From: Sphingopyxis sp. OPL5
GTDB lineage: Bacteria; Pseudomonadota; Alphaproteobacteria; Sphingomonadales; Sphingomonadaceae
Assembly (NCBI RefSeq): GCF_003797775.2
Contig: NZ_CP060725.1
Span: 2,536,001-2,600,000, forward strand
DNA: 64,000 bases
Reading direction: 5' to 3'
The notes under the pieces are model-generated. The model had not been told where the DNA came from and made no database searches. It saw only the letters and a list, made by a program, of their open reading frames with translations. Position numbers and translations under genes: made by a program. Positions 53,040 through 62,432 of the stretch are shown in pieces; within the stretch, counting starts at the first letter, position 1, and every line of letters begins with the position of its first letter.

Positions 53040-53735
53040 TCAGATGGAATTGGAGAGGAGTTTCTGCCGCTGCGGCGACATGCCGTTGCGGTTCGCCGCG
53101 ACGAGGTCGCTGCGGCGGACGACCGAGAGAGCCTTGGCGGCCTTGGTCACATGCTTTTCGATCGCGCTGGTCGAAATGTTATAGCGGGTCGCGAGGGTCT
53201 TGAGGCTCGACCCCTCGACGCGGATCGCGACAAGGATCTCCTGGGTGCGTTCGGGAAGCTGGCTGAGCATGTCCTCGACCGCGCGAACATCGTCCTTCGC
53301 CAGGAGAATACGCAGCGGCGACATATCATCGACGGGATGGTCGGGTTCGTCGAGCTGGCAGTGGCAGTCGATGCGTCGCGTCGTCCGGCGGCGATGGCGA
53401 TCGATGAGGGCGGCCTGCGCGGCCTGGAAGAGATAGCATTTGGGGTGCGCGACCGCGGCGGCGTCGGCGCGGCGGATGATGCTGAGCAGAACATCCTGTA
53501 GGACGTCGTCGAGGTCGGAGGCGGGAACGCGGCGGCGGAGGTATTTTTTGAGCAGGGGGAGATGCGGCCAGAAGGCTTCTACGAAGTTGGGGCGAGCGTC
53601 GGTGGCTGTTGTAGGTGCAGCGGTGTCGACCGGCGGTCTCTCCGCTGGCGGGGAGACGAAATCAAATGCCTGCCAGACATCGTCCGTCGCGACGTTTTCA
53701 TTCTCATAATCTGCCCCATAGGCGCTGAATGTCAT
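53040..53735 (-). CDS. ECF (FecI-like) sigma factor without FecR
   Basis: A 231-residue sigma factor. A 60-residue non-conserved N-terminus is followed by region 2 (DLDDVLQDVLLSIIRRADAA, PKCYLFQAAQAALIDRHRRR) and region 4 (LPERTQEILVAIRVEGSSLK then TLATRYNISTSAIEKHVTKA). FecI-type factors in sphingomonads normally have an adjacent FecR anti-sigma gene; none is seen here. It is first in a run with the lyase and TonB receptor and probably transcribes them. Confidence 0.88.
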   Translation of the reverse strand: MTFSAYGADYENENVATDDVWQAFDFVSPPAERPPVDTAAPTTATDARPNFVEAFWPHLPLLKKYLRRRVPASDLDDVLQDVLLSIIRRADAAAVAHPKCYLFQAAQAALIDRHRRRTTRRIDCHCQLDEPDHPVDDMSPLRILLAKDDVRAVEDMLSQLPERTQEILVAIRVEGSSLKTLATRYNISTSAIEKHVTKAAKALSVVRRSDLVAANRNGMSPQRQKLLSNSI

Positions 53736-54051
53736 CGTGCGTCCCCTTATGGCGACATTTTATGACATGAGAGCTGGGGTGAATTCATCACCGACTTTGA
53801 CGGCAAATCGGCAAATCTTGGGATGTATAAACCACAAAATGGTGATTTATCCGATCAAATAATCTAACTCCCGCATGAACGACGCTGGTTCGGTCGAATC
53901 AACTGTCCCGGATTCGCCTTGAATTTGCAACAATGGCGGCTGGGGCGCGAAACTTCCTCGCAGTTTTGCTCTTTGGGCGATGGGGTATTCGGTTTGCACC
54001 GCGTCAAAGCCAAGGGGCTTCCCGCGTCGAGGAGGCAGGAGGAGTGGTCGC
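53736..54051. other. Divergent intergenic region, sigma gene / symporter
   Basis: A 316-bp gap with no convincing gene. It is unusually AT-rich for the window around 53760-53870 and holds the dyad GGTGA-N5-TCACC (53778-53792) and a TTGAATTT stretch near 53919. It should contain the promoters of both the sigma factor and the symporter-lrp operon. Confidence 0.5.
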
Positions 54052-55380
54052 ATGGCGAGAACCTGGCTCATATTGTCGGCGCTGGTCGCCGGGCTGGCGC
54101 TGGGTGTGGGGTGGACGCGGCTCGGGCTCGGCGGGCTTGCCGACGCCATGGCCATAGCCGACAGCGTCGGCGGGATCTGGCTCGACGGGCTCAGGATGAC
54201 GATCGTGCCCCTTGTCGTGTCGCTCCTCATCACCGGGATCGCGAAGACGGTCAACAGCGCGCGCGGCGATCGCGTGGCGATGCGCTCGGTCGTCATATTT
54301 ATCGCCCTCCTGTGGATTTCGACCGCCATGGCGGCCGTTCTCGTGCCCGCACTGCTTGACGCCTTTCCGATGCCCGCCGACGCGGCCCGGTCGCTCGCGG
54401 CGAGCCTCTCGAGCACTGCCCCGGTTGACGCACCGACGGTGGGGATCGCGGCGTTCCTGCGCTCGATCGTCCCCACCAATCCGGTCGCGGCAGCGGCGAA
54501 TGACGCGCTGCTTCCGCTCATTCTTTTTACCGCGATCTTCGCGGTCGCGCTGGCCCGGTTGCCGGCCGCCCAACGCGAGCCGGTGACGGCCTTCTTCGAT
54601 ACGATCGCTAGCGCGGTGTTGCTCATCGTCGGCTGGGTGCTTGCGCTCGCGCCGGTCGGCGTCCTCGCGCTGGCTTTTGGCGTCGGCGCGCGTGCCGGCA
54701 CCTCGGCGATCGGCGCGCTGGCCCATTATGTCGTGATCGTATCGAGCGCGGGTCTCGCTGCCTGGGCGCTCGCTTATCCGGTGGCCGTCTTCGGCGGTCG
54801 CGTTCGTCTTCTCGCCTTCGCAAAGGCAGTCGCGCCCGCACAGGCGGTGGCGCTCAGCACCCAGTCTTCGCTCGCCTCGCTGCCGCCGATGCTGAAAGCG
54901 TCGGCCGAGCTCGGCGTCGAGCGGTCGATCGCGCGCGTCTCGCTGCCCGTCGCCGTCGCGATCTTCCGGGTGACGAGTCCGGCGATGAACCTCGCGGTTG
55001 CCATCTACGTCGCACATTGGCTCGGCATTTCGCTCGCGCCATCGGCGATCGCGGCGGGCGCGGCCGTCGCGGCGATCACGACGATCGGTTCGGTTAGCCT
55101 GCCCGGACAGGTCAGCTTCCTGACCTCCATCGCGCCAATCTGCGTTGCGATGGGCATCCCGATCGAGCCGCTCGCCCTGCTCATCGCGGTCGAGATGATC
55201 CCCGACCTCGTGCGGACAGTCGGTAATGTGACGATGGATGTTGCCGCGACGACGGCGATCGCCCGCATGGGGCCTGCCCGGGACGGCGAGTTAGCGAAAG
55301 GCGAGGGGGAGGGCCCCCCGCGGCCCGTTTTTGCGACGGGTGCCGCCGGTGTCCCGGATTTAGAAGGAGAAAAGCCATGA
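54052..55380 (+). CDS. DAACS-family dicarboxylate/amino acid:cation symporter 1
   Basis: A 442-residue sodium or proton symporter of the DAACS (GltP/DctA) family with about eight helices and two re-entrant loops. The first loop carries STQSSLASLPPML, the family serine-rich motif; the second region has TTIGSVSLPGQVSFLTSIAP, a deviation from the usual form. ATG 54052 has GGAGGAGT upstream. It overlaps the Lrp gene by 4 bp, so expression is linked to an amino-acid-sensing regulator. The long polar C-terminus (RDGELAKGEGEG) is unusual. Confidence 0.87.
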   Translation: MARTWLILSALVAGLALGVGWTRLGLGGLADAMAIADSVGGIWLDGLRMTIVPLVVSLLITGIAKTVNSARGDRVAMRSVVIFIALLWISTAMAAVLVPALLDAFPMPADAARSLAASLSSTAPVDAPTVGIAAFLRSIVPTNPVAAAANDALLPLILFTAIFAVALARLPAAQREPVTAFFDTIASAVLLIVGWVLALAPVGVLALAFGVGARAGTSAIGALAHYVVIVSSAGLAAWALAYPVAVFGGRVRLLAFAKAVAPAQAVALSTQSSLASLPPMLKASAELGVERSIARVSLPVAVAIFRVTSPAMNLAVAIYVAHWLGISLAPSAIAAGAAVAAITTIGSVSLPGQVSFLTSIAPICVAMGIPIEPLALLIAVEMIPDLVRTVGNVTMDVAATTAIARMGPARDGELAKGEGEGPPRPVFATGAAGVPDLEGEKP

Positions 55381-55856
55381 CCCGCGTTTCGCTCGACGAT
55401 GCCGATGTCCGGATACTGGGTATACTCCAGGAGGATGCGACACTTTCGATCGCAGCGGTCGCCGCCAAAGCGAACATGTCGCAGAATGCCTGCTGGCGGC
55501 GGATCAAGCGGCTCGAGGAAAGCGGGGTGATCGCACGGCGCGTTACGATCCTCGACGCGAGCGCGCTCGGCCTCGATCTCACCGTTTTCGTGAGCCTGCG
55601 TGCGTCCGAGCATAGCGAAGCATGGCTCGACACGCTGAATTCGGCGATCCGCGACATTCCCGAAGTTGTCGAATTCTACCGTATGACCGGCGACGTCGAC
55701 TATCTTCTCAAGCTGCGCGTCGAGAATATGGCTGCTTATGATGCGGTCTACCGGCGCATCATCCGTTCGATCCGGCTCACCGACGTGAGCTCGGCCTTTT
55801 CCATGGAAGAAATCAAGTTCACCACCGCGCTGCCGCTCACGGCGCGCCCGTCCTGA
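55377..55856 (+). CDS. Lrp/AsnC-family regulator
   Basis: A 159-residue Lrp-type regulator. The N-terminal helix-turn-helix is LSIAAVAAKANMSQNACWRR; the C-terminal RAM domain follows (LRASEHSEAWLDTLNSAIRD, VVEFYRMTGDVDYLLKLRVE). It responds to an amino acid and probably regulates the symporter it is coupled to (ATGA overlap) and perhaps the divergent or convergent neighbours. Confidence 0.92.
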   Translation: MTRVSLDDADVRILGILQEDATLSIAAVAAKANMSQNACWRRIKRLEESGVIARRVTILDASALGLDLTVFVSLRASEHSEAWLDTLNSAIRDIPEVVEFYRMTGDVDYLLKLRVENMAAYDAVYRRIIRSIRLTDVSSAFSMEEIKFTTALPLTARPS

Positions 55857-55884
55857 TCCAGCAAGACGGGCGCGGCGCGGGCCG

Positions 55885-57132
55885 TTAGCGCGTGTAGCGC
55901 TTGCCGAGCTCGGTGGCGCGCGACGTCATCGGTTGTTCTTTGCCGGCGATGAAGATCGCGGTTGGCTGGGTGAGCGGTTCGAGCGGATCGCCGTCCCAGA
56001 TCACGATGTCGGCGGCCTTGCCTGCCGCAATCGAGCCCATCTGGTCGGCGACGCCGAAGATGCGCGCGGGCGCGAGCGTGAGTGCTTCGATGCCGGCGGC
56101 GTAGGGCAGGCCGCGCGACACCGCGAGGCCGGCATTGTATCGCATCTCGCGGACGCGATGACCGGCGTCGTTGCCGCCGATCGCGATTTCGACGCCTGCA
56201 GCCTTCAGGATCGAGGCATTCTGTAGCGACGCCCCGAGCATGTCGAAGTTCGACGGGATGTTCGACGTCGGGTTGATGAGAACGGGGACCCTTGCCGCGG
56301 CAATCTCGTCCGCGACGCGCCAGGCTTCCTCGGCGCCGCTCAGGATGATCTTGAGCCTGTAGTCGCGCGCGAGCTTCAGCACCTGTTGGATATCGGCGGC
56401 GCGGTGGACGACGATGATCAGCGGCATCGTGCCCGCGAGCACGGGCCTCAGCGCCGCGACATCGGCCTGCGAGAGTTCGAAGGGATATTCGTCGCGCGGC
56501 GCCTGGCGCGCGAGGTCGAAAATCTGGCGAAGCTGCACGAATTCGGCGGCGCGCGAGCCCCCGACGCGCGCGGCGCCATCCTCGCCGAGTTCGAGCATCA
56601 TGCCCACGCCCGGCCGGTGCAGGATATTGGCGCCCTCGCCGAGCGAGATCAGCGCCGCCTTGCCCGCGAAGGGCAGTTCGCGTTCCTTGTCGCTGTCGTC
56701 ATAGTCGGGCATCACGACGGCGTGCGTGACGCCGCCGAGCCGCGCGATCGGGATCAGCGTCGAGGCCGGATTGAGTCCATATTGGACGTCGAACGAGGCG
56801 CTGATCCCCGAATTGCGCGTCTTGTTGTCGACCGAACCGTCGACCGAGCTCACCTCGAGCAGCCCGAGCGCGGTGTTCACCGCGATGAGACCGGGCGTGA
56901 CGATCGCGCCGCGTGCGTCGATGGTGCGCATGCCCGTGGGCACTGCGACCCCGGAGCCGGCCGCGGCAATTCGCCCGTCGCGGACGACGACCGTGCCATT
57001 CTCGACTTCGCCCACCGGACCGGGGGTTACGATATGGGCGTTGGTGATGGCGAAAGTCTGCGCTGCGGCCGTGGGGGCGGCCGCAGCGAGGGCCAGGGCG
57101 AGGCCTGTGAAAACTGGGAGCCGTCGTTGCAT
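55885..57132 (-). CDS. Exported amidohydrolase-like protein with degenerate metal site
   Basis: A 415-residue amidohydrolase-fold protein with a signal peptide (ends AAAQTF). Where metal-dependent members have PGxIDxHxH it reads TPGLIAVNTALGLLEV, so both N-terminal His ligands are missing. Other elements (PLIIVVHRAADI, the C-terminal ADIVIWDGDPLE) are kept. Likely a non-catalytic or altered partner of the intact amidohydrolase directly upstream. The start at 57132 has GGGAGGAATGAG before it. Confidence 0.85.
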   Translation of the reverse strand: MQRRLPVFTGLALALAAAAPTAAAQTFAITNAHIVTPGPVGEVENGTVVVRDGRIAAAGSGVAVPTGMRTIDARGAIVTPGLIAVNTALGLLEVSSVDGSVDNKTRNSGISASFDVQYGLNPASTLIPIARLGGVTHAVVMPDYDDSDKERELPFAGKAALISLGEGANILHRPGVGMMLELGEDGAARVGGSRAAEFVQLRQIFDLARQAPRDEYPFELSQADVAALRPVLAGTMPLIIVVHRAADIQQVLKLARDYRLKIILSGAEEAWRVADEIAAARVPVLINPTSNIPSNFDMLGASLQNASILKAAGVEIAIGGNDAGHRVREMRYNAGLAVSRGLPYAAGIEALTLAPARIFGVADQMGSIAAGKAADIVIWDGDPLEPLTQPTAIFIAGKEQPMTSRATELGKRYTR

Positions 57133-57133
57133 C

Positions 57134-58597
57134 TCATTCCTCCCCGACCGGTTGGCCGATTTCAAAATCGCTTCTGTAGCGCGTTGCCGGATCGCTCGTG
57201 TCGAGGATGAGCGCGCCGTCGATGAAGACCTTCTCGGCGATCGCATAGACGCTGAACGGATTCTTGCTCCACAACACCACATCGGCCATCTTTCCGGGCT
57301 CGAGCGAGCCAGTGCGGTCGGCAATGCCCATGATCTTCGCCGGGTTGAGCGTGATCCACTTGATCGCCTCTTCCTGCGATATATCGATCCCCGCCCGCCG
57401 TCCGGCGGCGATCGCCACCGCGCTTTCGACGTTGAGGCGCTGGATCAGCCGCTGCTCGTCGGAATGGATCGCGACGCAGACGCCCGCCTTGCTCAGGATC
57501 GCGGCATTTTCCTCGATCGCGTCATAGGCTTCCATCTTGAAGCCCCAGCGCGTCGCCCAGGTTGCGACGCAGACGTCGTCGGCGACGAGCAGGTCCGCGA
57601 TCTTATAGGCTTCCACCGCATGGTGGAAGGCGCGCGTCTTGTAGCCGAATTCGTGACCGACATCGAGCATCACCGCCATTTCGTCGGCGCGGTAGCAATG
57701 ATTCTGGACGAGAATGTCGCCCTTGAGCACACCTGCGAGCGTCTCGAGGCCAAGGTCCCGCTTGGGCGCCTCGGCCGCCTCGCCGCGGGCGCGCTTCTTT
57801 TCATAGACGTCGACCTTGCGGCCATATTCGGCGGCGTCAATCCACGCGCGGCGGAAGCCGGCGACTTCGCCCATCCGGGTGGCGGGCGCGCGTCCGCGAC
57901 TGCCGTAGCGGCCCTTCGGATTCTCGCCGCATGCCATCTTGAGGGTGTAGGGCGCGCCGGGGAACTTCATCTGCTGGACCGTGACGGCGGGGACATTTTT
58001 CACGCTGACGCCGCGACCGCCGAAGAGATTGGCCGAACCGGGGAGGATGAGGAGACTTGTGACGCCGCCGGCGCGCGCCTTGGTGAACACCGGGTCCTGC
58101 GGCCAGATCGAATGCTCGGCCCAGACATGCGCGGTATAAGGATCGATATTCTCATTACCGTCGGCGTGGCCCTGGACGCCGGGCGCCGGGAAGACGCCGA
58201 GGTGCGAATGGGCGTCGATGATCCCGGGCGTGACCCATTTGCCACGCCCATCGATGACGCGCGCGCCCGCGGGGACGGCGACGTCGGCGCCGACCGCGAC
58301 GATCTTGCCCGCTGCCATCAGCACGGTGCCATTGTCGATCCGTGTCCCGGTGCCGGTGAGGATCGACGCGCCGACGATCGCGGTGTCGGCCGCGGGGCGC
58401 GGCGCATAGGTGCTGGCGAAGGGCTCGGGCACTGCGGCTGCCGGGGCGGCGGGCGGCGGCGGCGCGTCGGCGGGCCGGGCGCTCGATGCGGCGGCCGAAC
58501 AGCCGGCGAGCAGGGCAAGGCCCGTGCCGAGAAGGAAGGCCCGCGCAAGGCGGGGCCCGCGCGGTGAAGGATTATTGTCCGAGGGCAGATATGTCAC
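57134..58597 (-). CDS. Amidohydrolase lipoprotein, intact metal site
   Basis: A 487-residue exported amidohydrolase. A lipobox LLAGC (Cys33) is followed by a proline/alanine linker. The metal site is complete: TPGIIDAHSHLG, the later His in NHCYRADEM and TRAFHHAVEAYKIA, and the catalytic Asp in IHSDEQ. Imidazolonepropionase/prolidase-type relatives hydrolyse cyclic amides or dipeptides. It is 1 bp ahead of the degenerate paralogue, as a pair probably acting in the periplasm on material delivered by the neighbouring TonB receptor. Confidence 0.88.
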   Translation of the reverse strand: MTYLPSDNNPSPRGPRLARAFLLGTGLALLAGCSAAASSARPADAPPPPAAPAAAVPEPFASTYAPRPAADTAIVGASILTGTGTRIDNGTVLMAAGKIVAVGADVAVPAGARVIDGRGKWVTPGIIDAHSHLGVFPAPGVQGHADGNENIDPYTAHVWAEHSIWPQDPVFTKARAGGVTSLLILPGSANLFGGRGVSVKNVPAVTVQQMKFPGAPYTLKMACGENPKGRYGSRGRAPATRMGEVAGFRRAWIDAAEYGRKVDVYEKKRARGEAAEAPKRDLGLETLAGVLKGDILVQNHCYRADEMAVMLDVGHEFGYKTRAFHHAVEAYKIADLLVADDVCVATWATRWGFKMEAYDAIEENAAILSKAGVCVAIHSDEQRLIQRLNVESAVAIAAGRRAGIDISQEEAIKWITLNPAKIMGIADRTGSLEPGKMADVVLWSKNPFSVYAIAEKVFIDGALILDTSDPATRYRSDFEIGQPVGEE

Positions 58598-58636
58598 GCC
58601 TGGGTCACCTTGTCCGGAAAGCAGGGAAGGACGGTA

Positions 58637-58669
58637 ATCGGCCGCCCCGCGCGGGGCGGGGCGGCCGAT
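58637..58669 (-). terminator. Hairpin terminator after the 58680-61766 receptor
   Basis: A 12-bp perfect stem (ATCGGCCGCCCC with GGGGCGGCCGAT) and 9-base loop begins 11 bp after the receptor stop codon on the minus strand. It has only a weak U-rich tail (TTACC), as is common in GC-rich genomes. Confidence 0.65.
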
Positions 58670-58679
58670 AGGGGATGCG

Positions 58680-61600
58680 TCAGAAATTCTTCTTCACACT
58701 CGCATACCAGTAGCGCGGGTTCGGCGAATAGAGCGAGCCCATATAGCCAAAGGCGCTCGAATCGAGCGGCGGCTGGGCATTGGTGATGTTGCGCACGCCG
58801 ACGCGTAGCTGCGTCCCGTCGGTGAAGCCGCCCTTGAGGTCATACTGCAAATAGAGGCTTCCGGTCGTATAGGCCTTGAGCAGAAGATTCTCGCCGTTCA
58901 CCGAAATATCATTGTCGAGAACGCTTCCGGTGTAGCTCACGAAGCCCCCGGCGGTGAACTGGCCGACCTTCCACGTCAGCGACGACGAGGCGCGCCATTT
59001 GGGCAGGCCGTCCTGGCGGACGAGGTTGCCACCCTCGGGAATGATCGTGTCGATGTTGATCAGGCCGGCGGCGCGCGCGTCGAGCAGCGTCTGGATATCC
59101 GGCGAGGCGTCGCGCGAATATTTGAGCAGATAGGCCGCGTTGGCGCTGAAATCGAAGGTGCCGATCCCGGTATCGCGCAGCGACAGGTTGAACCCGAAGT
59201 CGATGCCGCGCACCGTCTGCGGCTCGAGATTGCGGTAGATGTCGTCGACATATTGAACCTGTCCGACCGGCGCGATGCCCGTACCGGCGAACAGCGCGAT
59301 GTCGTCGGCCGTCGGCGCAAGGCGGACGACATTGGGGTCGGTCGAGCCTTGCAGGCGCTGGAGATAGTCGTTGATCAGCGCGTTGCCCTCGCCATAGACG
59401 CCGACGATGCCTTTCTGCTTCACCTGCCAATAGTCGACGGTGAAGGTGGTGCGGACCTGCCCGGTGTTGAAGATCGGTGGCTGGAGCACGGTGCCGACGG
59501 TCCAGGTCGACGAACTTTCGGGCTTGAGATCTGGATTGCCCGCACGGCGGCCGGTGGTCACGAAGCTTTGCGCGCAATTGCCAAAGGTGGCGATGCGGCC
59601 GGCGCGCAGGTCCGCCTCGCAGCGGATATAGTCGGTGCGGCTGTTGCCGCGGGTCACGACCGTCGCATTGGTCTGCTCGAGATTGGGGGCGCGGAAGCCC
59701 TGCGCCCAAGATCCGCGGACGCGCCAGCCCTCGAACAGGTCCCAGGCGGCGGCGATCTTCGGCTTGGCGATGCTGCCAAAGTCCGAATAATGTTCGTAGC
59801 GGCCCGCGAGCTGTAGTTCGAGGCTGCGTACCAGCGGAATGTTCATTTCGGGGGCGATGAGGGGCACCGCGAGCTCGGCATAGGCGGCGAAGACCGTGCG
59901 CGAACCCTTGGTGTCGGGGGTCGGGCTGACGCCGAACAGGTCGCTGTCCTGGACGACGCCGGTGACTGTATCGGTCCATTTGATTGTGCCGTCGACGCGC
60001 TCGTCGCGGTCGTCGAGCTGCGAATCGCGCCGCACTTCGCCGCCGATCGCCATCCCGACATTGCCTGCGGGCAGCGCGAACAGGTCGGCCTTCGACGCCT
60101 TGAAGTCCCACATCGCGAGCGTCGCCTTGCCGCGGCGCGTGCTCTTGATGCGGATCGCGTCGAGCGCCGCCTGGTTGCTCGGGCTTGTGTCGATGCCGGT
60201 GGGATCGGCGGGATTGCCGCCATTGAAGGGGTTATAAGCGTCGGGGGTCGAGAGCGCGAGATTCTGCTGGAGCAGCGTCGCGCTGATCCCGTCCTGCACG
60301 TCGCGCACCGTCGCTTCCGAATAGACGCCCGCGGTCTCCCAGTTGAAGCCCAGCGCTTCGCCGCGCAGGCCAAGCACCGCGCGGAACTGGCGGTTGGTGA
60401 CGTCGACCACGGTCGGCCCCATGTCGGTGAAGCGGTAGTTGGTCATCGTTACGGGCAGTCCGGCGGCGGGGGCATCGATGCCCGCGAGGCGGTTCGGATT
60501 GACCGCGCCATTGGCGAAGGCGACCGGGCCGAACGGGTTCCAGTAGTTGGAGGACGGGATCGACATCCGGATCGAACCGATGGTGAAGACGCTGTCCTGG
60601 ATGCTGCGCGTCTTGCCCTGGTAGAAGCCTGCCTCGCCGAAGAGCGTCACCGTGTCGCTGAGGTCGTAATGACCCGCCGCGAACAGGTTGATGCGGTTGA
60701 GCCGCGGCGAGATCGAGATCGGATAATTGGCCTGCGCGTCCCAGCGCGTGTTGCGGTCGGCGGCCGTCGTCGCGCGGGTGCCATCGTCGATGCAGATATC
60801 GCCCGCGAGCGTCGCCGAGCAGCCGCCGTTAGCGGTTGGCTGGAGCGAGAAGACCCCGGCATTGGTCGTGATGTTCGTGCCCGCGCGGCGGACTCTCACG
60901 CCCGTCGTGAAATCGCCCCAGGGCGATAGCGTGCTGCGGTCGTCGAGCGCGTTGTTACCGGCGAAGACCGTGTCTGCGAATCCGGGGAAGTCGCGGTGGT
61001 CGGCGGTAGCGGTGAAATCCTGATCCTGCGAGGTCAGCGCGGTACGCCGCGTATAGTTGAACAGGATCGAGATATTGCCGCGGTTCTCTGCGAGATCCTT
61101 GCCGAGATAGCCCGAGGCGTTGAACTCGCGCAGCCCCGTACCTTCGCCGCCGCCATATTGAAGCGACAGGCTGCCGCCGTTGATATTGTCGCGCAGCACG
61201 GTGTTGACGACGCCCGCGACGGCGTCGGTGCCGTAAATCGCCGCGGCGCCGTCGCGCAGCACTTCGACGCGCTGGATGCCGTAAACCGGAATGGCGTTGG
61301 TGTTGTAGGTAATGACGGGCGCGAGCGATGCGCTCGCCTGGCTGCCGGGGTGTTGGACCACGCGGCGGCCGTTGAGAAGGACGAGCGTGTTGCCGACCCC
61401 GAGGCCGCGCAGGTCGACCGAGCCGATGTCGCCGCGGGCAAAGTTGCTGCTCGTCTGGCCGTTGCTGCTGTTGAAGGACACATCGCCCATCTGCGGAATC
61501 GAGCGGAAGAGCTCGTCGCCCGATACCGCAGCGGTTGCCGCGATCTGCTCTTCGCCGACGACGGTGACAGGCAGCGCCTCGGTGATTTTCGAGCCGGCGA

Positions 61601-61766
61601 TGCGGCTCCCGGTGACGACGATATCGGAGGCGGCCGAGTCAGGCGCCTGCGCTTCCTCGCTGCCGTCGGCGGTCTCCTGGGCGAAGGCGGTGCCCGCCAT
61701 CGCGAGGCACAATGTCGATGATGCCAGGAGCAAGGCCCGGCGGAGCGGCGTGTGAATCGAAAGCAT
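58680..61766 (-). CDS. Very large TonB-dependent receptor
   Basis: A 1028-residue TonB receptor. Signal peptide ends TAFAQET; the box is SDIVVTGSRIAGSKITEALP; the plug shows LRGLGVGNTLVLLNGRRVVQ and EVLRDGAAAIYGTDAVAGVV; the barrel ends YWYASVKKNF. Its size matches receptors for peptides or large conjugates. It is transcribed ahead of the two amidohydrolases, with a terminator between, and near RidA and two DAACS symporters. Confidence 0.93.
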   Translation of the reverse strand: MLSIHTPLRRALLLASSTLCLAMAGTAFAQETADGSEEAQAPDSAASDIVVTGSRIAGSKITEALPVTVVGEEQIAATAAVSGDELFRSIPQMGDVSFNSSNGQTSSNFARGDIGSVDLRGLGVGNTLVLLNGRRVVQHPGSQASASLAPVITYNTNAIPVYGIQRVEVLRDGAAAIYGTDAVAGVVNTVLRDNINGGSLSLQYGGGEGTGLREFNASGYLGKDLAENRGNISILFNYTRRTALTSQDQDFTATADHRDFPGFADTVFAGNNALDDRSTLSPWGDFTTGVRVRRAGTNITTNAGVFSLQPTANGGCSATLAGDICIDDGTRATTAADRNTRWDAQANYPISISPRLNRINLFAAGHYDLSDTVTLFGEAGFYQGKTRSIQDSVFTIGSIRMSIPSSNYWNPFGPVAFANGAVNPNRLAGIDAPAAGLPVTMTNYRFTDMGPTVVDVTNRQFRAVLGLRGEALGFNWETAGVYSEATVRDVQDGISATLLQQNLALSTPDAYNPFNGGNPADPTGIDTSPSNQAALDAIRIKSTRRGKATLAMWDFKASKADLFALPAGNVGMAIGGEVRRDSQLDDRDERVDGTIKWTDTVTGVVQDSDLFGVSPTPDTKGSRTVFAAYAELAVPLIAPEMNIPLVRSLELQLAGRYEHYSDFGSIAKPKIAAAWDLFEGWRVRGSWAQGFRAPNLEQTNATVVTRGNSRTDYIRCEADLRAGRIATFGNCAQSFVTTGRRAGNPDLKPESSSTWTVGTVLQPPIFNTGQVRTTFTVDYWQVKQKGIVGVYGEGNALINDYLQRLQGSTDPNVVRLAPTADDIALFAGTGIAPVGQVQYVDDIYRNLEPQTVRGIDFGFNLSLRDTGIGTFDFSANAAYLLKYSRDASPDIQTLLDARAAGLINIDTIIPEGGNLVRQDGLPKWRASSSLTWKVGQFTAGGFVSYTGSVLDNDISVNGENLLLKAYTTGSLYLQYDLKGGFTDGTQLRVGVRNITNAQPPLDSSAFGYMGSLYSPNPRYWYASVKKNF

Positions 61767-61950
61767 GCAACTGTCCCCTTATTGTCGACCCGAAGTCGTC
61801 CTCCATGCAGGCGGATGGATCGTTAAGCGCCCATCTCATCCTGCGTTGACGCAACGCCGGTCGAATTCCCCACCGATTTGTGGCAGATAGTTTCAACCGG
61901 TTGCTTTGGACGGCAATTTTCTTCGGGGAGAGCCCTTAGCAGCCGAAGCA

Positions 61951-61979
61951 AGATTGTCTATTGTTTTAATCGACAATCT
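61951..61979. repeat. Inverted repeat across the ridA stop codon
   Basis: AGATTGTC (61951-61958) and GACAATCT (61972-61979) with a 13-base AT-rich loop that contains the ridA stop codon. On the minus strand it would form a weak hairpin at the end of the ridA transcript. Confidence 0.45.
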
Positions 61980-62430
61980 CAATGACGGCGTCGACCTCGA
62001 CCGCAAAGTTGAACGGCAGGCGGTAAACGCCGATCGCCGAGCGCGCATGCTTGCCCGCCTCGCCGAACACATCGACGATGAGGTCCGAGCAGCCGTTCAT
62101 AACGGTCGGTATGTCGTAGAACTCGGAGCCGGCCTGGACATAGCCGCCGAGCCTCAGGACGCGTGCGACGCGATCGAGGTCGCCGCCAGCCGCCGCCTTG
62201 AACTGGGCGATGAGGTTGATCGCGCAGAGCCGCGCAGCGATGATGCCGTCTGCAAGGCTGCAGTTGTCGCCGACCGTGCCCTTGATCCCGCCATTGGCAT
62301 GGGTCGACAGCTGGCCCGAGATCTGCACGATATTTCCCGAGCGGGTCGATGAGACATAGTTGGCGACGGGGGGGCAGACGTCGGGCAGCTCGATGCCGAG
62401 GCTGGAAAGGCGGGATTCGATCTTGGACAT
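61966..62430 (-). CDS. RidA/YjgF-family enamine/imine deaminase
   Basis: A 154-residue RidA-family protein. It hydrolyses 2-aminoacrylate and other enamines made by PLP enzymes. The conserved Arg is in HARSAIGVYRLPFNFAVEVD, and ISGQLSTHANGGIKGTVGDN is the typical N-terminal strand. Its stop is 2 bp... the gene follows the second symporter by 2 bp, forming an operon. Presence beside a C-S lyase and amino-acid-type symporters suggests a detoxifying step in amino-acid catabolism. Confidence 0.9.
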   Translation of the reverse strand: MSKIESRLSSLGIELPDVCPPVANYVSSTRSGNIVQISGQLSTHANGGIKGTVGDNCSLADGIIAARLCAINLIAQFKAAAGGDLDRVARVLRLGGYVQAGSEFYDIPTVMNGCSDLIVDVFGEAGKHARSAIGVYRLPFNFAVEVDAVIEIVD

Positions 62431-62432
62431 GA

